A DNA stretch of 64,000 nucleotides from assembly GCA_017541025.1 (NCBI GenBank), contig JAFXZY010000005.1, positions 1 to 64,000 on the forward strand, read 5' to 3'. The translations under genes were made by a program, and so were the position numbers. The notes below the pieces were generated by a model that saw only the letters and a list, made by a program, of their open reading frames with translations, was not told the DNA's origin and did not search any database. Positions 44,967 through 54,829 of this stretch are shown here, piece after piece (positions within the stretch are counted from its first letter, which is position 1; every line of letters starts with the position of its first letter). The stretch comes from Bacteroidaceae bacterium (lineage in GTDB: Bacteria; Bacteroidota; Bacteroidia; Bacteroidales; Bacteroidaceae).

Positions 44967-44997
44967 CAAAGGTACGAATAAACGAGCGGATAGCAAA
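44967..44997 (-). promoter_or_regulatory. Promoter of the hisH operon
   Basis: On the minus strand TTTG (44997-44994), 19 bases, TACCTTTG (44974-44967). The start codon of hisH is 20 bases downstream. It probably drives the whole block to 35998. Confidence 0.65.
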
Positions 44998-45091
44998 AAG
45001 AAATGCTAATTTATTTTTCTTTCCCTAGTGAAAGTTCTTTCGAATGCAATTCAAAGGTTCGTATAATTGTGAGATTATCAAAATAAAATGC

Positions 45092-45123
45092 AAAAAAAAA
45101 CCACCGTTGTTTTGTTGCGGTGG
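45092..45123 (-). terminator. Intrinsic terminator after the nucleotidyltransferase gene
   Basis: On the minus strand CCACCG (45123-45118), a loop of 11 bases and CGGTGG (45106-45101) are followed by nine T (45100-45092). It lies 25 bases after the stop of the gene at 45149-46063. Confidence 0.8.
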
Positions 45124-45148
45124 TTTCGGTTAAAAAAAATGTAATATG

Positions 45149-46063
45149 TTAGAACATCTGGTCGGGGTACTGACCATCTGCGTGCAACTTGGCAAGTTTG
45201 GCTACTACTTCGGGACGATCCTCGGGGTAGGTTACACCAAACCATTTGCTGGTGGTGGGTAAAACCTCGCAGGTTGCCTCGTCTCTCTTAATCAGGTTGT
45301 CTACCATCAGAGGAATGAAGAACTCGGCCTTCAGGTTCTCCTGATTCTTGGGATCGGAGAGGAACTGCTTGAAGTACTCCTCGCTGTAGGTGAAGTAGTC
45401 GGGGGTGAAGCCCCAGAAGTTCATACTGCAGGGAGTGTTGTCGGGAATGGATACCCACTTGTCGTTCTCGTCGAGATATTGAACAACTCCATCGTGGCGC
45501 TCTATCTTAGTACGCTCAACAACGCTGGTGAGGAAGTGAGTCTTCTCGTCGTTCTCGCAGATACCACGACTAACAGTACCGCTTTCGCTCAACGTGTTAC
45601 TTACACTGAATCCTACCATAGCATACTTGCCCTTGCTGCCATCAGGAAGTTCAGAGAGGAATTTACCCATTACCATGAAGGCGTCGCGATCATAGAAGTC
45701 GTCGCAGTTCAGAACGGCAAATGGCTCCTTAATGATGTCCTTACCCATGAGAACGGCGTGGTTGGTTCCCCAAGGCTTTTGGCGTCCTTCGGGTACAGTA
45801 AAACCTTCAGGCAGTGCATCAAGGCTCTGGAAGCAGAGCTCGCAGGGTACATGCCCTTCATATTTGGCAAGAATCTGGGTGCGGAACTGCTCCTCAAAGT
45901 CCTTGCGGATTACCCATACAATCTTACCAAATCCAGCCTGAATAGCATCATAGATGCTGTAGTCCATAATACTTTGTCCCTGAGGACCTAATGTGTCTAA
46001 TTGCTTTAGACCACCGTATCGGCTTCCCATTCCGGCAGCCAGAAGAAACAATGTGGGTTTCAT
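45149..46063 (-). CDS. Sugar-phosphate nucleotidyltransferase
   Basis: A 304-residue enzyme of the NTP-transferase superfamily that activates a sugar 1-phosphate. The start at 46063 (MKPTLFLLAAGMGSRYGGLK) gives the family N-terminus with its LAAGMGSRxGG nucleotide-binding loop. FAVLNCDDFYDRDAF carries the metal-binding Asp pair. The later WGFTPDYF and FFIPLMVD segments match a Bacteroidetes subgroup whose sugar is not established. It is monocistronic, with its own terminator. Confidence 0.85.
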   Translation of the reverse strand: MKPTLFLLAAGMGSRYGGLKQLDTLGPQGQSIMDYSIYDAIQAGFGKIVWVIRKDFEEQFRTQILAKYEGHVPCELCFQSLDALPEGFTVPEGRQKPWGTNHAVLMGKDIIKEPFAVLNCDDFYDRDAFMVMGKFLSELPDGSKGKYAMVGFSVSNTLSESGTVSRGICENDEKTHFLTSVVERTKIERHDGVVQYLDENDKWVSIPDNTPCSMNFWGFTPDYFTYSEEYFKQFLSDPKNQENLKAEFFIPLMVDNLIKRDEATCEVLPTTSKWFGVTYPEDRPEVVAKLAKLHADGQYPDQMF

Positions 46064-46177
46064 GTTTATTTTTGTATTTGTTAATGTTAATAAATTTATT
46101 ATCGGCAAAAGTACAATAAATTTATGAATTTCAGTCTATTTGGATTAAAAAATGTTCCTTCTTTTATCCGTTTTGGC

Positions 46178-48634
46178 TTAGAACGGATAGCCAATGGCTA
46201 AATGATAGCCTAACGACTTGCCAAAACTGGGCATGTTGTAATATCCCGACTTTCCTGTGTCGTAGGGCGCGTGTATGCCGATGCCCAAATCGAAGCGGAT
46301 AACCAGAAAGTCCAAATCGTAGCGTAGTCCGACACCGGTGCCCAGTGCTATGGTCTTGCCGAATTCTGACATGTTGATCTTTCCGCCTGGCTGTTTGTCG
46401 TTCTCGCGTATCAGCCATACGTTACCGGCATCTATGAAGGCTGCTCCGTACAGGTTGGCAATAATAGGGAAACGGTATTCCAGATTGGCTTCCAGTTTTA
46501 AGTCACCCGTCTCATCAATATAAGAATAGGTGCTCTTGGCGGGATGATAGGAACCGGGTCCAATGCTTCTGATAGCGAATGCTCTGATGCTATTGGCTCC
46601 ACCAATTGAGAAAAGGTCGTTATAGGGGGCTGTCAGAGCGTTGCCGTAGCTATATATTATGCCGGCATAAAAGCGTGTTGCCAGACAGGTACGGGTGGTA
46701 AGCGGGAACTGACGGGTGTATTGAACAGAACTCTTAATAAACTGGGCAAACGGTACACCAAATAGTTCCTTGCCCTGTTGGTTGAATCCCTTTCCGAAAA
46801 TAGCATAAATGCCTGATGTTACATTACCAGCCTCTTTTACGTTTATCTTCAGCGTCTGTTGCTGCCTGTTCTTTTCTTTTTTCCAAGTGAAAGTGTATTC
46901 CATGCTGGGTATGAACTGGTCTCGCATAGATACGTACAGTGCAGGGTTGGCCCGTGTGATAGAATCGAACTTCTCCGTACTGCTCAGCATAAGGTCATAG
47001 GTTAGACTAAAGGGGGTAAACTCGTGCTTTATGTTTTTCTTCCGCTGCAGGGTGTAGGAGACAGAGGCACCAAACGAAACCCGACTAAAATACCGGGCTC
47101 TGTTCACCCATCGGGCGTTCAGCTCGAAATGGGTACTGGAGATAGATCTGCGCCATAGTTTCTTTCCTAATCCAAAGAACAATAGTCTGGGGTAGGTCAG
47201 TGATGCAGAAGTCCCGATCTCAAAGGAGTTGATGAGGGAACCTTTATCCTCCAGGTGGGCTCCGGTTTGCCATTCGTACGAGCCCCATACGTTCAGGCCT
47301 AATGTCTCAGCTCCACGGAAGGCATTGCGCTTACGCATACCGAAACTCAAACCCGGACCTACGTAGTTGTTGCTCTTGTTGGTAACTTTCCCCTCGAATT
47401 CTGCATCGAAGGGCTTGTCCAACATAGCAGAAACCACTACATCCAGTGTGTCGTTGTTTAATGTAGTATCTCTGGGCACGTAATTCACGCGTACAGACGA
47501 AAACACATCCATATCGGAAAGTTTCTGTAGTGTTACATCATTATTTCTCTGTTGGTACAACTCACCTTTCTTCAAAAAGAGATTAGGCAGAATGGCACGT
47601 AATTTCAGAGGAGGCTTCTGTTCTGTGTTGCTATAGGCGTATTTCTGGCCCCTGAATGTCATACTGTCTGTAAGCTGGAACATGTTATACTTATAGATGT
47701 TGATACGGGTATTACCCAGATAATACGGATGCTTAGCCTGTGTCGGTGTTTCTGGCAGTGGAGTTATCTGTAGCTGCACCTTCTGCGGAATCATTAAGGT
47801 ATCTGCCCTGAACGATATATAGTTAGGCCTATAGTAAAAGTATCCGTTATTGCGGAATTCCTTATGTAGGCGGTTACGCTCTGCTTCGAGGTTAGCTGTG
47901 CTGAAGGGCTCGCCCTGCTTGAGCTTACTTCCATTCATGGTGGCCTGAATAATGCTGTCGGCTTGCGGATAGAAGGGAAGGTACTTGATGGTATCAAGAT
48001 GGAACACAGGACCGGGCATTACATGATAGGAAATCTTTGCCTTTTTAGGGTTGGGAAGCGGAATGGTGTCGTATGTCACCTTGTTGCGGAAATATCCATA
48101 GTTCCTAAGCGCGTTATGTGCAACGGCACTTCTGACCTTTGGATTAACGCTGCTTACATATACGGGTGTGGCAGCAAAGTGATTCATCATCCAATGTCCG
48201 AACTTGCTGGTGCTGTTAACGTATTTATTGTATATCCAAAGTCTTATAGGGAAGGGGTGTGTATAATAACTGCTTCCCATAATGGCACCGTTAGGCGAGT
48301 AGGCAAGTGCAGCCTTTATCTCTTCCTTGGCAGTCTCATAGTTTGCGGCATCTATTTTGTCAACTTTCTTCAGACTGTCTTTTACCTCATCCTTATCTTC
48401 CTCTTCACTCCTTAGCATGCTGGCATCTCCTGAAAGCAACCCCTCAACAGTATTATATGCAACTGCTAAAGCTGTTATTACGCCCTCTTGTTGTGAGGGA
48501 GTACGTTTAGGCTGTGCATCGTAGTCAAGTTTCTTGATGCCTCGGTACAACACCTCATTTTCTGGCAGATTCTTTGTTGTATAACATGCTGTCAGTAAGA
48601 TTGATACAGGTATGAATATAAAGAGTTTTCTCAT
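46178..48634 (-). CDS. tamL: TamL: lipoprotein Omp85-family outer-membrane assembly protein
   Basis: An 818-residue BamA/TamA-type protein. The signal ends in the lipobox LLTAC, so unlike TamA it is a lipoprotein, the form called TamL in Bacteroidetes. POTRA-like domains cover about 190-400 (LEAERNRLHKEFRNNGYFYY is typical). The C-terminal barrel (about 430-818) ends with DLGIGIHAPY and a final F. FSIGGANSIRAFAIRSIGPGSY holds the RGF-like loop of the superfamily. The next gene, tamB, overlaps it by 4 bases. Together they are expected to insert or transport proteins or lipids in the outer membrane. Confidence 0.88.
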   Translation of the reverse strand: MRKLFIFIPVSILLTACYTTKNLPENEVLYRGIKKLDYDAQPKRTPSQQEGVITALAVAYNTVEGLLSGDASMLRSEEEDKDEVKDSLKKVDKIDAANYETAKEEIKAALAYSPNGAIMGSSYYTHPFPIRLWIYNKYVNSTSKFGHWMMNHFAATPVYVSSVNPKVRSAVAHNALRNYGYFRNKVTYDTIPLPNPKKAKISYHVMPGPVFHLDTIKYLPFYPQADSIIQATMNGSKLKQGEPFSTANLEAERNRLHKEFRNNGYFYYRPNYISFRADTLMIPQKVQLQITPLPETPTQAKHPYYLGNTRINIYKYNMFQLTDSMTFRGQKYAYSNTEQKPPLKLRAILPNLFLKKGELYQQRNNDVTLQKLSDMDVFSSVRVNYVPRDTTLNNDTLDVVVSAMLDKPFDAEFEGKVTNKSNNYVGPGLSFGMRKRNAFRGAETLGLNVWGSYEWQTGAHLEDKGSLINSFEIGTSASLTYPRLLFFGLGKKLWRRSISSTHFELNARWVNRARYFSRVSFGASVSYTLQRKKNIKHEFTPFSLTYDLMLSSTEKFDSITRANPALYVSMRDQFIPSMEYTFTWKKEKNRQQQTLKINVKEAGNVTSGIYAIFGKGFNQQGKELFGVPFAQFIKSSVQYTRQFPLTTRTCLATRFYAGIIYSYGNALTAPYNDLFSIGGANSIRAFAIRSIGPGSYHPAKSTYSYIDETGDLKLEANLEYRFPIIANLYGAAFIDAGNVWLIRENDKQPGGKINMSEFGKTIALGTGVGLRYDLDFLVIRFDLGIGIHAPYDTGKSGYYNMPSFGKSLGYHLAIGYPF

Positions 48635-51600
48635 TTTGCCTTTTCTTTCTTCCTATTACGGAATATGAACAAATCGCGTAAATGTTCAGCCCGCTTTTTT
48701 AATACGAGTCCAGCCCCCATTTCTGTGATTTCTCCATCCAACAACGACTCATAGTTCCTGTTATAGAACAAACGAACATATCTGGATGAGTTTTTGTCCA
48801 ACCTATATTCCATTGCCACATTGTCAATAATTGTTTCGCCAGAATTGACGGCATTCTTTCCTGTACTTATCTTTCCTCCGATGATAATGCTGACCCTGTT
48901 ACCCCAGAATCGTTTCCTGAAACTGAAGCTGTAGTCTGTTGTCTGCTCACCACCTTGACGAGTACTGTTTTCTATGCCGAAGTTTAGGTCGACCGTATTG
49001 CTTAGGGCCTGACCGGCCAGATTGTTGATAGCTCCTTGCAGATAGGCATTCATGGTGTTGGATGCGTTGAATCCCCCCTGCATATCGCTGTTATCGTTCA
49101 GGTACATACCTGTTACCAGCATGGTGATGGCAATACGTCCGCGCTCTTCTTCGGACATAGCCGTGAGCTCGTTTTGAACCGTTATATCTTCAGGTGCGTC
49201 CAAAGTAAATTGCAATCCCATATTATCCAGTGTCTGAGTTATCTTCAGCCCGACATCAAAGGCTACGTTCTTGGGCACGCTGTTTTCCGTAACACTTGCC
49301 TTAACACGTTCGCTGGCAGCTATATTAAGTCGCGGATTCATGATGTTACCAACAAACTCTACGTAGCTTCCGCCTGCAATCTTAAAGTCGTTCAGCGGAA
49401 TGGCCATCAGAGAGTATCGCATGGTTCCTTCGTCGATGGTGTATCGGCCGAACATTTGCAGTTCATTCTCTAAATCGTAGGTCATGGTTATATTGCCGCC
49501 ACCTTGTAGTTCTATTCGGTCACGACCATCGTCGCTCAGCAGACAATGTACCTTTACGGTAGGGTCTATGGTAACATTCATCTGAACATCCATGTGTTTT
49601 TCGGCTGTCACCACTGGTTCTACGGCTATTGTGTCAGTAAAGTCGCAGAAGGTTACCAACTCCGACAGATGGTCCTCCACTGTGAGAGGAGAATCTTTGA
49701 GCACATAAGTTACGTCGGTGTTCCCCAGTACGGTAAGGCCCCCCCTAACTTTCAGATCGTCCAATGTACCCCAAATTCTGCTGTTGACATTTACAAATAC
49801 TTTGCCGTAAGCCAACGCATCGCGAGTTTTGGTCGCGTTTATCAGTTGGTAGTTCTTGGTAGCCATATTCAGGTTCAGTTGTATCTTGTCCAGATTGCAG
49901 AAATCTATGCTGCCGTCCAGCGTCAACGGATTATTACCAGCAGCATATGCCTTTATCTGCTGTAGGTCGATATGACTTTGGTTGATGTAAAGCGTATCAT
50001 TGGGGATTCGAAGGTTTATGTTGTAGTCCCCGGCTGTTATGAAGAGCGAGTCGGTAGTTACGATTCCCGTTAGGATGGGATTGCTCGCAGCCCCTGTAAC
50101 CTCGAGATTTCCTAACGCATAACCTGCCATCTGAATTGTCCCAGGTGGCATGAATGCGTTGGCCAGACTAAAGGGGAGTCGGCTCAGCTTGGCTGTTGCG
50201 TCTATCTGTCCCTCTTGACCCTTCTCCCAGTATTTACCGTTAAGATACGCGATGTCACGCTCGTTCTGAGTTATAATACCATCAACATAATGACTGCCGT
50301 CAGCATTAGGCAGGTATATTAGATTCATGCCTATATCGCCCATCCCTGTACCCTCATACTTCATGCCCTTCACTGTCATATCTGTAGAGATAGTGATGGT
50401 GCTGTCGGCTTGCATATAGTGGAGGTCACCATGCAGGAAGCCTTCTATCATGGGCATGAAGGGGATAACCGACGAGAGTTCGCCCAAGTTAAGTCTGTTT
50501 ATGCTTAACGAAAGGTCTTGCTGTGCCTCTTCGTTATCTGTAGAGTATAGTTTCAGTCCTGTTCCGTCATCTGCTAACAGATCGATTAAGGCGTTAACTT
50601 TATTGCCCTTTATCAACCTGATATAGTTGTCCTGGTTCAACTTAAAGTTTCTGTATGCAATGACTGGGTTCAAGGGTTTGAAGTGAACATTCAGCGCTTC
50701 TGGGGCCACGTCGGCTTGCAGACCAAGGTCTATTCCCTTCAGTCCTTTTGCATCCAAGAATAACAGATGGGCGGAGGCTCCGTTAGAGGTTAGGTTGGCA
50801 TTTATTGTACTCTCAAAGCACGCCACTTTGTTCTTGGGTCCGTTCTTCACCTTGCTCATCATGCTGATGCCCTCTTCCTGTTGTCTGATGTTCCATGTTA
50901 TAGTATCAAGCTGAATGGCTCCTGTATTCAAATGGTGCATGTATCCGTCACCCTTCAGACCATTTTCAGGGTTACTGGTAAGGTCTAGGTGGAATTCTTT
51001 GTATTGGTATCCAACCACGTGGTTAAGAATATTAAAAACAGGGTTCTTCTGTCCACTGTGTAGATGGACGTCTACGTAGGGAAGTAGCAGTCTTAGTGTA
51101 TCTTGATTTAGGCGCAGGCTGTCTATTTCTCTGCCCAGTTCAGTCATAAAGTTATTGCTACGGGCGAGAAGCGAATCCAATCCTTGCGTCGATAGCATAT
51201 TGAACTTCAAATCACCGGTTGAAGCTTTAGCATTTATGCTGGAGGGCGTGAGATGCGCAGAAACGTCCGTATCTTCGGGATGGAATACGGTATCATTGAC
51301 CACCATTTCCAGAGCCCGTATGCTGCCTGTTAAATTATGTGTCTGCTCAAAGTCTGAGTCGCCTTCCATGTGCAGAACCATGCTGGCCTTTACCCTTTTC
51401 TTTGCCAACCCTAAAGCGTAGAGGTTGATATGGTTCAGGTCGAGGTAAAAGCTGGATGCTTTCATCTTCCTTTCTTGAATGCAGGTCTCGGCGCAAGCTT
51501 GCAGTCGTAACAGATCATTGTTGCTGTTCATTTCCAGTTTGCCTTCACCACGTTTCAGCTTTGCCAATACCTGAACGCTGTCCAAATCCCAACTGGCATA

Positions 51601-53214
51601 TTTTAGGTGTTCAATGTCGGCTCTTGTCTCAAAACTTGTATAAGGCGATAGCGGGTCGGTTCCCACACCTTGTACGTCTGCTTTAGCGATTAGGTTATAA
51701 ATACTGTCATGAGGCAGGAAATCATGTATCTGCAGGTTGTTGATGTGCATCTTCGCCTGGTATGCCATTCGGCTAAGGTCTATATTTCCCTTTAGATGAA
51801 TGTTGCCTTTTCCTTCCTGTAGTAGCGCATCAGCCGTCACTTTCTTGCAATCTTTCAATTTGATGTCGGCATTCAGCGTCATGGGTGGAAGGTTTACGTC
51901 ATGTAGTCCCAGATATTGCTTCACAAAGTTCAGGTTCATGGTCTTGATGTCCCACTTCATGTTGGCAGAAAGGTACAAGCTGTCTGTCAGGTTGGTTGCA
52001 TTACCATTGGTACGGATATCGATGACCGTAGGAATAGTTATCCGGCTCTCGGCAATATTTAAGCTGTCGATGTTACCGTATGCGGCAATGTCCAGTTCCA
52101 AGGGTTGTGCTGGATAGACACGCTTCAGGTCGGATGGAAGATAGTTGCCTGCCAATGCCAGGATGTCTTCATGCCCTATGCGCGCTCTCAAGGCAGTTGA
52201 AAGTTCTCTTCTGGGATGTGAGGGTTGAGGGCTGAGTGCATTCCAGTGGATGTCAGCATTGCCACTGACCCGGCTGTGTATAGTAGCCAGTTTTAAGCCT
52301 TGAACCATCAGGCTGGTGCTGTCCATAATTACATTCGCCTGTAGCGTATCAATACTTAGACCGCATCTTTCCTTCAGTTGGAGTTGTTTTAGATTCACAG
52401 ATAGGTAATTCTCCTCCTGCTTGAATGTGGCGTTCTCAAGGTCTGTACTGAAATTATACAAGGATATATGAGATGGATCGAAACCTTTTGTCTGGATGGG
52501 CCGATAGGGTAGGTCGTAATGCAAGGAATCAGCCACAACCTGTAGTTTCTTTACCCTATAAATACCTTTTTCCAAATCTATATCACCATCCTCCAAAAGC
52601 GCCTCCTTAAGTCCCGTTTGTAGAATCATACTGTCGGAGGGCATATGCAGCATAATACGACTTTCCTTGATGGCCACTTTTTCTATGTCAAAGCCCCACG
52701 TTACAACGCTTTCTGTGGTGTCAATAATGGTGGTGTCTTTTAGGGCAATGTCGAGGTCGCACCCTGTTATATTGGCTCCGTTCAAAATGATGCTGTTGTG
52801 TTTGAGGTCGACATTGTCAGCCCTCAGGTTAAAGTCTTTTAACTTTCCTTTTAGACGGAGTGTAGCTATCAGTTCTCGGGTGTCAACGTTTCCGTTCTGC
52901 AGTTCAACAGCTTCAACGCCTATTTTAAGGGCGAGAATGCGCCATAGATTCAGGTCTACCACAGCCTTTTCTACGTTCAGCACGTCCTTCCCATGGTCAC
53001 TGACATTCAGGTTGTGTAAATCTAAATCCAACAGGAAAGATATGGTGGCCTTTTCCATTGTTATGTCGAGGCCGCTCTGTTCACTTGCATATTCACTAAT
53101 TTCTTTTACTACCCAACGTTGCACAGGTGGAATATAGAAGACAGCCATCAGTATTACAATTAGCAATACTGGTGTCAGAATAAGGGCACTTGCCCATTTT
53201 AGTGCACGTTTCAT
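48631..53214 (-). CDS. tamB: TamB: translocation and assembly module, AsmA/VPS13-like
   Basis: A 1527-residue periplasm-spanning protein anchored by one N-terminal helix (LILTPVLLIVILMAVFYI). The long beta-taco body has many repeated strands of the AsmA/DUF490 type. The C-terminal DUF490 domain (about 1150-1500) includes SPLTVEDHLSELVTFCDFTD and LDAPEDITVQNELTAMSEEE. Similar proteins in proteobacteria carry lipids toward the outer membrane. It comes first in the minus-strand pair with tamL. A short stretch near residues 335-350 (ALSPQPSHPRRELS) looks like repeat-derived insertion. Confidence 0.88.
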   Translation of the reverse strand: MKRALKWASALILTPVLLIVILMAVFYIPPVQRWVVKEISEYASEQSGLDITMEKATISFLLDLDLHNLNVSDHGKDVLNVEKAVVDLNLWRILALKIGVEAVELQNGNVDTRELIATLRLKGKLKDFNLRADNVDLKHNSIILNGANITGCDLDIALKDTTIIDTTESVVTWGFDIEKVAIKESRIMLHMPSDSMILQTGLKEALLEDGDIDLEKGIYRVKKLQVVADSLHYDLPYRPIQTKGFDPSHISLYNFSTDLENATFKQEENYLSVNLKQLQLKERCGLSIDTLQANVIMDSTSLMVQGLKLATIHSRVSGNADIHWNALSPQPSHPRRELSTALRARIGHEDILALAGNYLPSDLKRVYPAQPLELDIAAYGNIDSLNIAESRITIPTVIDIRTNGNATNLTDSLYLSANMKWDIKTMNLNFVKQYLGLHDVNLPPMTLNADIKLKDCKKVTADALLQEGKGNIHLKGNIDLSRMAYQAKMHINNLQIHDFLPHDSIYNLIAKADVQGVGTDPLSPYTSFETRADIEHLKYASWDLDSVQVLAKLKRGEGKLEMNSNNDLLRLQACAETCIQERKMKASSFYLDLNHINLYALGLAKKRVKASMVLHMEGDSDFEQTHNLTGSIRALEMVVNDTVFHPEDTDVSAHLTPSSINAKASTGDLKFNMLSTQGLDSLLARSNNFMTELGREIDSLRLNQDTLRLLLPYVDVHLHSGQKNPVFNILNHVVGYQYKEFHLDLTSNPENGLKGDGYMHHLNTGAIQLDTITWNIRQQEEGISMMSKVKNGPKNKVACFESTINANLTSNGASAHLLFLDAKGLKGIDLGLQADVAPEALNVHFKPLNPVIAYRNFKLNQDNYIRLIKGNKVNALIDLLADDGTGLKLYSTDNEEAQQDLSLSINRLNLGELSSVIPFMPMIEGFLHGDLHYMQADSTITISTDMTVKGMKYEGTGMGDIGMNLIYLPNADGSHYVDGIITQNERDIAYLNGKYWEKGQEGQIDATAKLSRLPFSLANAFMPPGTIQMAGYALGNLEVTGAASNPILTGIVTTDSLFITAGDYNINLRIPNDTLYINQSHIDLQQIKAYAAGNNPLTLDGSIDFCNLDKIQLNLNMATKNYQLINATKTRDALAYGKVFVNVNSRIWGTLDDLKVRGGLTVLGNTDVTYVLKDSPLTVEDHLSELVTFCDFTDTIAVEPVVTAEKHMDVQMNVTIDPTVKVHCLLSDDGRDRIELQGGGNITMTYDLENELQMFGRYTIDEGTMRYSLMAIPLNDFKIAGGSYVEFVGNIMNPRLNIAASERVKASVTENSVPKNVAFDVGLKITQTLDNMGLQFTLDAPEDITVQNELTAMSEEERGRIAITMLVTGMYLNDNSDMQGGFNASNTMNAYLQGAINNLAGQALSNTVDLNFGIENSTRQGGEQTTDYSFSFRKRFWGNRVSIIIGGKISTGKNAVNSGETIIDNVAMEYRLDKNSSRYVRLFYNRNYESLLDGEITEMGAGLVLKKRAEHLRDLFIFRNRKKEKAK

Positions 53215-53239
53215 AAATGAAGCCTCTATATTTCAAATA

Positions 53240-53277
53240 CAAAGGTAGTGAAAAGTTGCTACATAGAGGTCTCTATG
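53240..53277 (-). promoter_or_regulatory. Promoter region of tamB-tamL with inverted repeat
   Basis: TACCTTTG on the minus strand (53247-53240) lies 26 bases before tamB. Just upstream is the inverted repeat CATAGAG-GT-CTCTATG (53262-53277), in the position of the -33 region, where a clear TTTG is missing. A regulator binding there is possible. Confidence 0.45.
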
Positions 53278-53291
53278 AGCGAAAAAAAATG

Positions 53292-53966
53292 TTAATCTTG
53301 GCAGAACGCTCTCCATAATGTGTTTTGCGGAACGGGAGCTGTAATGATTAGAGTCTCATGTGTTACAGGATGTTCCAATTCCAGTCTTCTGGCATGCAGA
53401 CAGATACTGCCGTCGGGATTGCTACGTGGAGCACCATACTTCAGGTCGCCCTTTATGGGATAGCCCATTTTTGCCAGCTGGCACCTGATCTGGTGATGTC
53501 TGCCTGTATGCAGTTGTATTTCCAAAAGGAAATATCGTTCGCTGGCGGCTATAAGTTGGTAGTCCAGTACTGCTTTCTTTGAGTTGAGTACCTCTCGGTC
53601 GTAGGCTTTGGCGGTATTGGTTTTTTCGTTGCGTGTCAGCCAATGTGTTAGTGTGCCGCTCTCCTTTGGCGGTTTGTTGCCCACAATGGCCCAGTATGTT
53701 TTCTTTACTCTCTCATGTTCTGCAAAGAGTTTGTTCAGGCGGGGAAGGGCCTTGCTGGTTTTGGCAAAAAGCACGACACCGGTTACTGGCCTGTCCAATC
53801 GATGAACCACACCTAAATAGACATTCCCAGGCTTGTTGTATTTCTCCTTCAGATATGCCTTCAGAATATCAGAGAGGGGAATATCGCCAGTCTTGTCTCC
53901 CTGGACGATTTCCCCGCTCTGTTTATTTACAGCAATGATATGATTATCTTCGTATAATACGTTCAA
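53292..53966 (-). CDS. RluA-family pseudouridine synthase
   Basis: A 224-residue RNA-modifying enzyme. The catalytic Asp is in GVVHRLDRPVTGVVLFAKT (HRLDxxxxG motif). Others are LRHxxR-like TGRHHQIRCQLAKMG, and the start VLYEDNHIIAVNKQSG. It has no N-terminal S4 domain, so it is of the short RluA/RluC-like type. Target (rRNA or tRNA uridine) cannot be fixed. It is 42 bases from fabG upstream. Confidence 0.9.
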   Translation of the reverse strand: MNVLYEDNHIIAVNKQSGEIVQGDKTGDIPLSDILKAYLKEKYNKPGNVYLGVVHRLDRPVTGVVLFAKTSKALPRLNKLFAEHERVKKTYWAIVGNKPPKESGTLTHWLTRNEKTNTAKAYDREVLNSKKAVLDYQLIAASERYFLLEIQLHTGRHHQIRCQLAKMGYPIKGDLKYGAPRSNPDGSICLHARRLELEHPVTHETLIITAPVPQNTLWRAFCQD

Positions 53967-54008
53967 GTCTTAATTATGAATTAATAATTATGAATTGAGA
54001 ATTTTCTT

Positions 54009-54767
54009 TTACATATTCATGCCGCCATCAACCTGAATAACCTGACCGCTAACGTAGCTTGACAGGTCGCTTGCCAAATATAGAGCTGTGTTGGCAATGT
54101 CTTCTACCTGACCTGCCCGACGCAGAGGAATCTTCTTGGCCCACTCCTGACGAACCTCCTCAGGTAAAGCTGCAGTCATGGCGGTCTCTATAAAGCCGGG
54201 AGCAATAGCATTTGCACGAATACCCTTGGGGCCCATCTCCTGGCCAACACTCTTGGCCAATGCAATCAAACCCGCCTTGCTGGCAGCATAGTTAGCCTGA
54301 CCTGCATTACCATGTACGCCAACCACAGAGGCCATATTGATGATGGAGCCACCACGCTGACGCATCATAACGGGGATACAAGCATGGATGAAGTTGAATG
54401 CACTTTTCAGGTTTACATTAATGACAGCATCCCATTGCTGCTCAGTCATGCGTAGCATCAAACCGTCCTTGGTGATACCTGCATTGTTCACCAATATATC
54501 TATGGTGCCAAAGTCCTCCTTAATCTTCTTGACAACTTCTTCTGTCTCAGCGAAATCTGCAGCATTGCCGGCATAAGCAAGACATTTAACGCCCACAGCC
54601 TCTATCTCTTTGCGGGTGGCTTCCATTCCGGCTGCCATCTCATCGTTCAATACTAAATCAGTAAATGCTATGTTTGCACCTTCCTGTGCGAACTTTAATG
54701 CTATAGCTTTACCAATACCACGTGCCGCACCAGTTACAATTGCGGTCTTTCCTTCTAATAATCCCAT
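54009..54767 (-). CDS. fabG: 3-oxoacyl-[acyl-carrier-protein] reductase FabG
   Basis: Short-chain dehydrogenase of 252 residues in fatty acid elongation, reducing 3-oxoacyl-ACP with NADPH. The start at 54767 (MGLLEGKTAIVTGAARGIGK) is preferred over one five codons upstream. The cofactor loop TGAARGIG, NNAG (LVNNAGIT), the catalytic Ser/Tyr/Lys in INMASVVGVHGNAGQANYAASKAGL, and the C-terminal GGMNM are all intact. The TetR gene is directly upstream on the same strand, 62 bases away. Confidence 0.93.
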   Translation of the reverse strand: MGLLEGKTAIVTGAARGIGKAIALKFAQEGANIAFTDLVLNDEMAAGMEATRKEIEAVGVKCLAYAGNAADFAETEEVVKKIKEDFGTIDILVNNAGITKDGLMLRMTEQQWDAVINVNLKSAFNFIHACIPVMMRQRGGSIINMASVVGVHGNAGQANYAASKAGLIALAKSVGQEMGPKGIRANAIAPGFIETAMTAALPEEVRQEWAKKIPLRRAGQVEDIANTALYLASDLSSYVSGQVIQVDGGMNM

Positions 54768-54829
54768 TTTGTTATAATTCAAAAGTTAAAATTCGTAATT
54801 CATAATGTCTAAAGTCTAGTGTCTGAAGT

